A stretch of 64,000 nt of DNA from NCBI GenBank assembly GCA_017615325.1, contig JAGAAI010000080.1, positions 1 through 64,000 on the forward strand, written 5' to 3'. The notes under the pieces were generated by a model that ran no database searches, was not told the origin of the DNA, and worked only from the letters and a program-made list of their open reading frames with translations. Source of the DNA: Clostridiales bacterium. Lineage in GTDB: Bacteria > Bacillota > Clostridia > Saccharofermentanales > Saccharofermentanaceae. Below, piece after piece: positions 63,060 through 64,000 of the stretch (positions are counted from its first letter, which is position 1; each line of letters starts with the position of its first letter). Made by a program: the position numbers and the translations under genes.

Positions 63060-64000
63060 ATGGACTATAAATTCGTTTTTATCGTTAACAGTAAGGCCAG
63101 GCAGAAGGAGTTTGAGGCATTCCTTGAGATGCTAAATTCCATGTCCCGTGACCACACGGATTCGATCGAGATCAGGCAGACCGAGTATGCCGGTCATGCT
63201 GTCGAGATCGCATCGGAGATAGTAAAGCGCTTCGAAGGCAAACCTGCGGAAGAATGTGATACGGTAGTCATCGCAACGGGCGGTGACGGAACGATCCATG
63301 AGATCGCAAATGCCCTTGCCGGAAGCAATGTTCCGATGGGCGTATTGCCTTTAGGTACCGGCAACGACTTTTCCAGGACCATAATGGATGAAGCGCACAG
63401 ATCCAACAAGGAACTCTGTGTCTCTGATATCCTCACAGGGAATATCCGCATCGAAGGCTGTGATCTTATCAAAGTCGAATCCTACGATACCGCAGGGAAC
63501 CTGATCCCCGAATGCTCTGCCTGGTGCAACAATGTAGCCTCGATCGGCTTTGATACTGACGTTCAGTCAATGGCAAAGGCCAAAGTCGCCAGGAACCCGA
63601 AGTCCAAGCTCGTAAGGAAGACGGCTTACATGACTTCTGCTCTGTCGCTTCTTTTCGGAAAGCGCGGGCATGAGCTGATCTTTACGGCCAACAGGGCAGA
63701 CGGGAAACCTTCAAGGTCTGCGAAAAACATCTACACGATGGTAGCTGTCTGCAACGGCGGTTACTATGGCGACGGCTTCCATCCCGCACCCAAAGCAAGG
63801 GTCGGCGACGGCCTTATGGATGTTTGCGCTTTTGATGACGTATCTCTCATCCGTGCATTAGCCCTGCTCGGGAAATACAAGAAAGGCACCCACACAAATT
63901 CTTCTGCTACCGACAATTTCCAGTGCAGCAGGATCACGATAGAAGCGCCTAAGGACAAGATCCTTCTGGGCAACTACGACGGTGAGGATTTCTCCGGCAA
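63060..64000 (+). CDS. Diacylglycerol kinase-family lipid kinase (truncated by window end)
   Basis: 313 codons are present from ATG 63060 and no stop is reached. The N-terminus FVFIVNSKARQKE and the glycine-rich VVIATGGDGTIHEIANAL followed by LPLGTGNDFSRT are the DAGK catalytic-domain signatures. Late motifs include VCNGGYYGDGFHPAPKARVGDG. Members such as DgkB phosphorylate diacylglycerol in lipid recycling; other family members act on sphingoid bases. No ribosome-binding site is seen upstream; TATAAT is almost at the start codon. Confidence 0.92.
   Translation, partial: MDYKFVFIVNSKARQKEFEAFLEMLNSMSRDHTDSIEIRQTEYAGHAVEIASEIVKRFEGKPAEECDTVVIATGGDGTIHEIANALAGSNVPMGVLPLGTGNDFSRTIMDEAHRSNKELCVSDILTGNIRIEGCDLIKVESYDTAGNLIPECSAWCNNVASIGFDTDVQSMAKAKVARNPKSKLVRKTAYMTSALSLLFGKRGHELIFTANRADGKPSRSAKNIYTMVAVCNGGYYGDGFHPAPKARVGDGLMDVCAFDDVSLIRALALLGKYKKGTHTNSSATDNFQCSRITIEAPKDKILLGNYDGEDFSG

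Overview
The window reads as chromosome of a low-to-mid G+C anaerobic Firmicute, most likely a Clostridia gut or rumen type near the Ruminococcaceae/Saccharofermentans group. The assignment is inferred from gene content and style: a T-box leader on aspS, an ireB-ruvX-DUF1292 cluster, DUF4364 and DUF2975 proteins, CPBP proteases, S-layer-homology (SLH) surface proteins and a lipoprotein GH10 xylanase. No 16S gene is present, so the taxon is not proven. No phage genes, transposases, insertion sequences or CRISPR arrays were seen.

Layout. 1-3.3 kb: the end of one SLH protein and a complete leucine-rich-repeat (LRR) SLH protein. 3.4-6.8 kb: metG, tatD and a membrane-anchored unknown. 6.8-8.0 kb: a small accessory island with a striking array of GACACTG half-sites in front of an orphan nuclease-like gene. 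8.0-8.4 kb: tRNA-Val, tRNA-Asp and tRNA-Phe behind a strong promoter. 8.4-17.8 kb: a calcium-type P-ATPase, secG, rpsB-tsf with a lipoprotein, an acyltransferase, an unknown and RNase R. 17.8-22.4 kb: a T-box-controlled operon aspS-mtaB-methyltransferase-acetyltransferase. 22.5-28.0 kb: ireB-ruvX, two DUF1292-type proteins, a CPBP protease and a large anchored extracellular protein. 28.0-29.8 kb (minus): a transglutaminase-like secreted protein and a DUF4364 regulator, divergent from pgi. 31.4-37.7 kb: a YfhO-type membrane protein, a minus-strand operon of DUF2975, an XRE regulator and a multi-pass protein, and a glycine-rich zinc-ribbon membrane protein. 37.9-43.3 kb: a 1804-residue SLH repeat protein. 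43.4-48.3 kb (minus): leuS, a GT-C-type membrane protein and a sugar-nucleotide epimerase. 48.5-52.4 kb: mreB and a hybrid histidine kinase. 52.6-55.2 kb (minus): the GH10 xylanase. 55.4-60.6 kb: two more SLH proteins. 60.8-64 kb: rho, rpmE and a truncated lipid kinase.

Two themes stand out. The first is a family of five surface proteins that share almost the same C-terminal Ig-like plus triple-SLH module, ending in a nearly invariant tail, fused to unrelated ectodomains (LRRs, Ig-like repeats, InlB-like repeats). The ectodomains are visibly AT-richer than the anchors, and two anchors share a 68-nt identical tract, which suggests modular shuffling and gene conversion. The second is dense regulatory architecture: dyad half-site arrays, a T-box, a promoter inside a terminator loop, apparent leaderless starts and long palindromes after genes. 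The housekeeping genes are ordinary.
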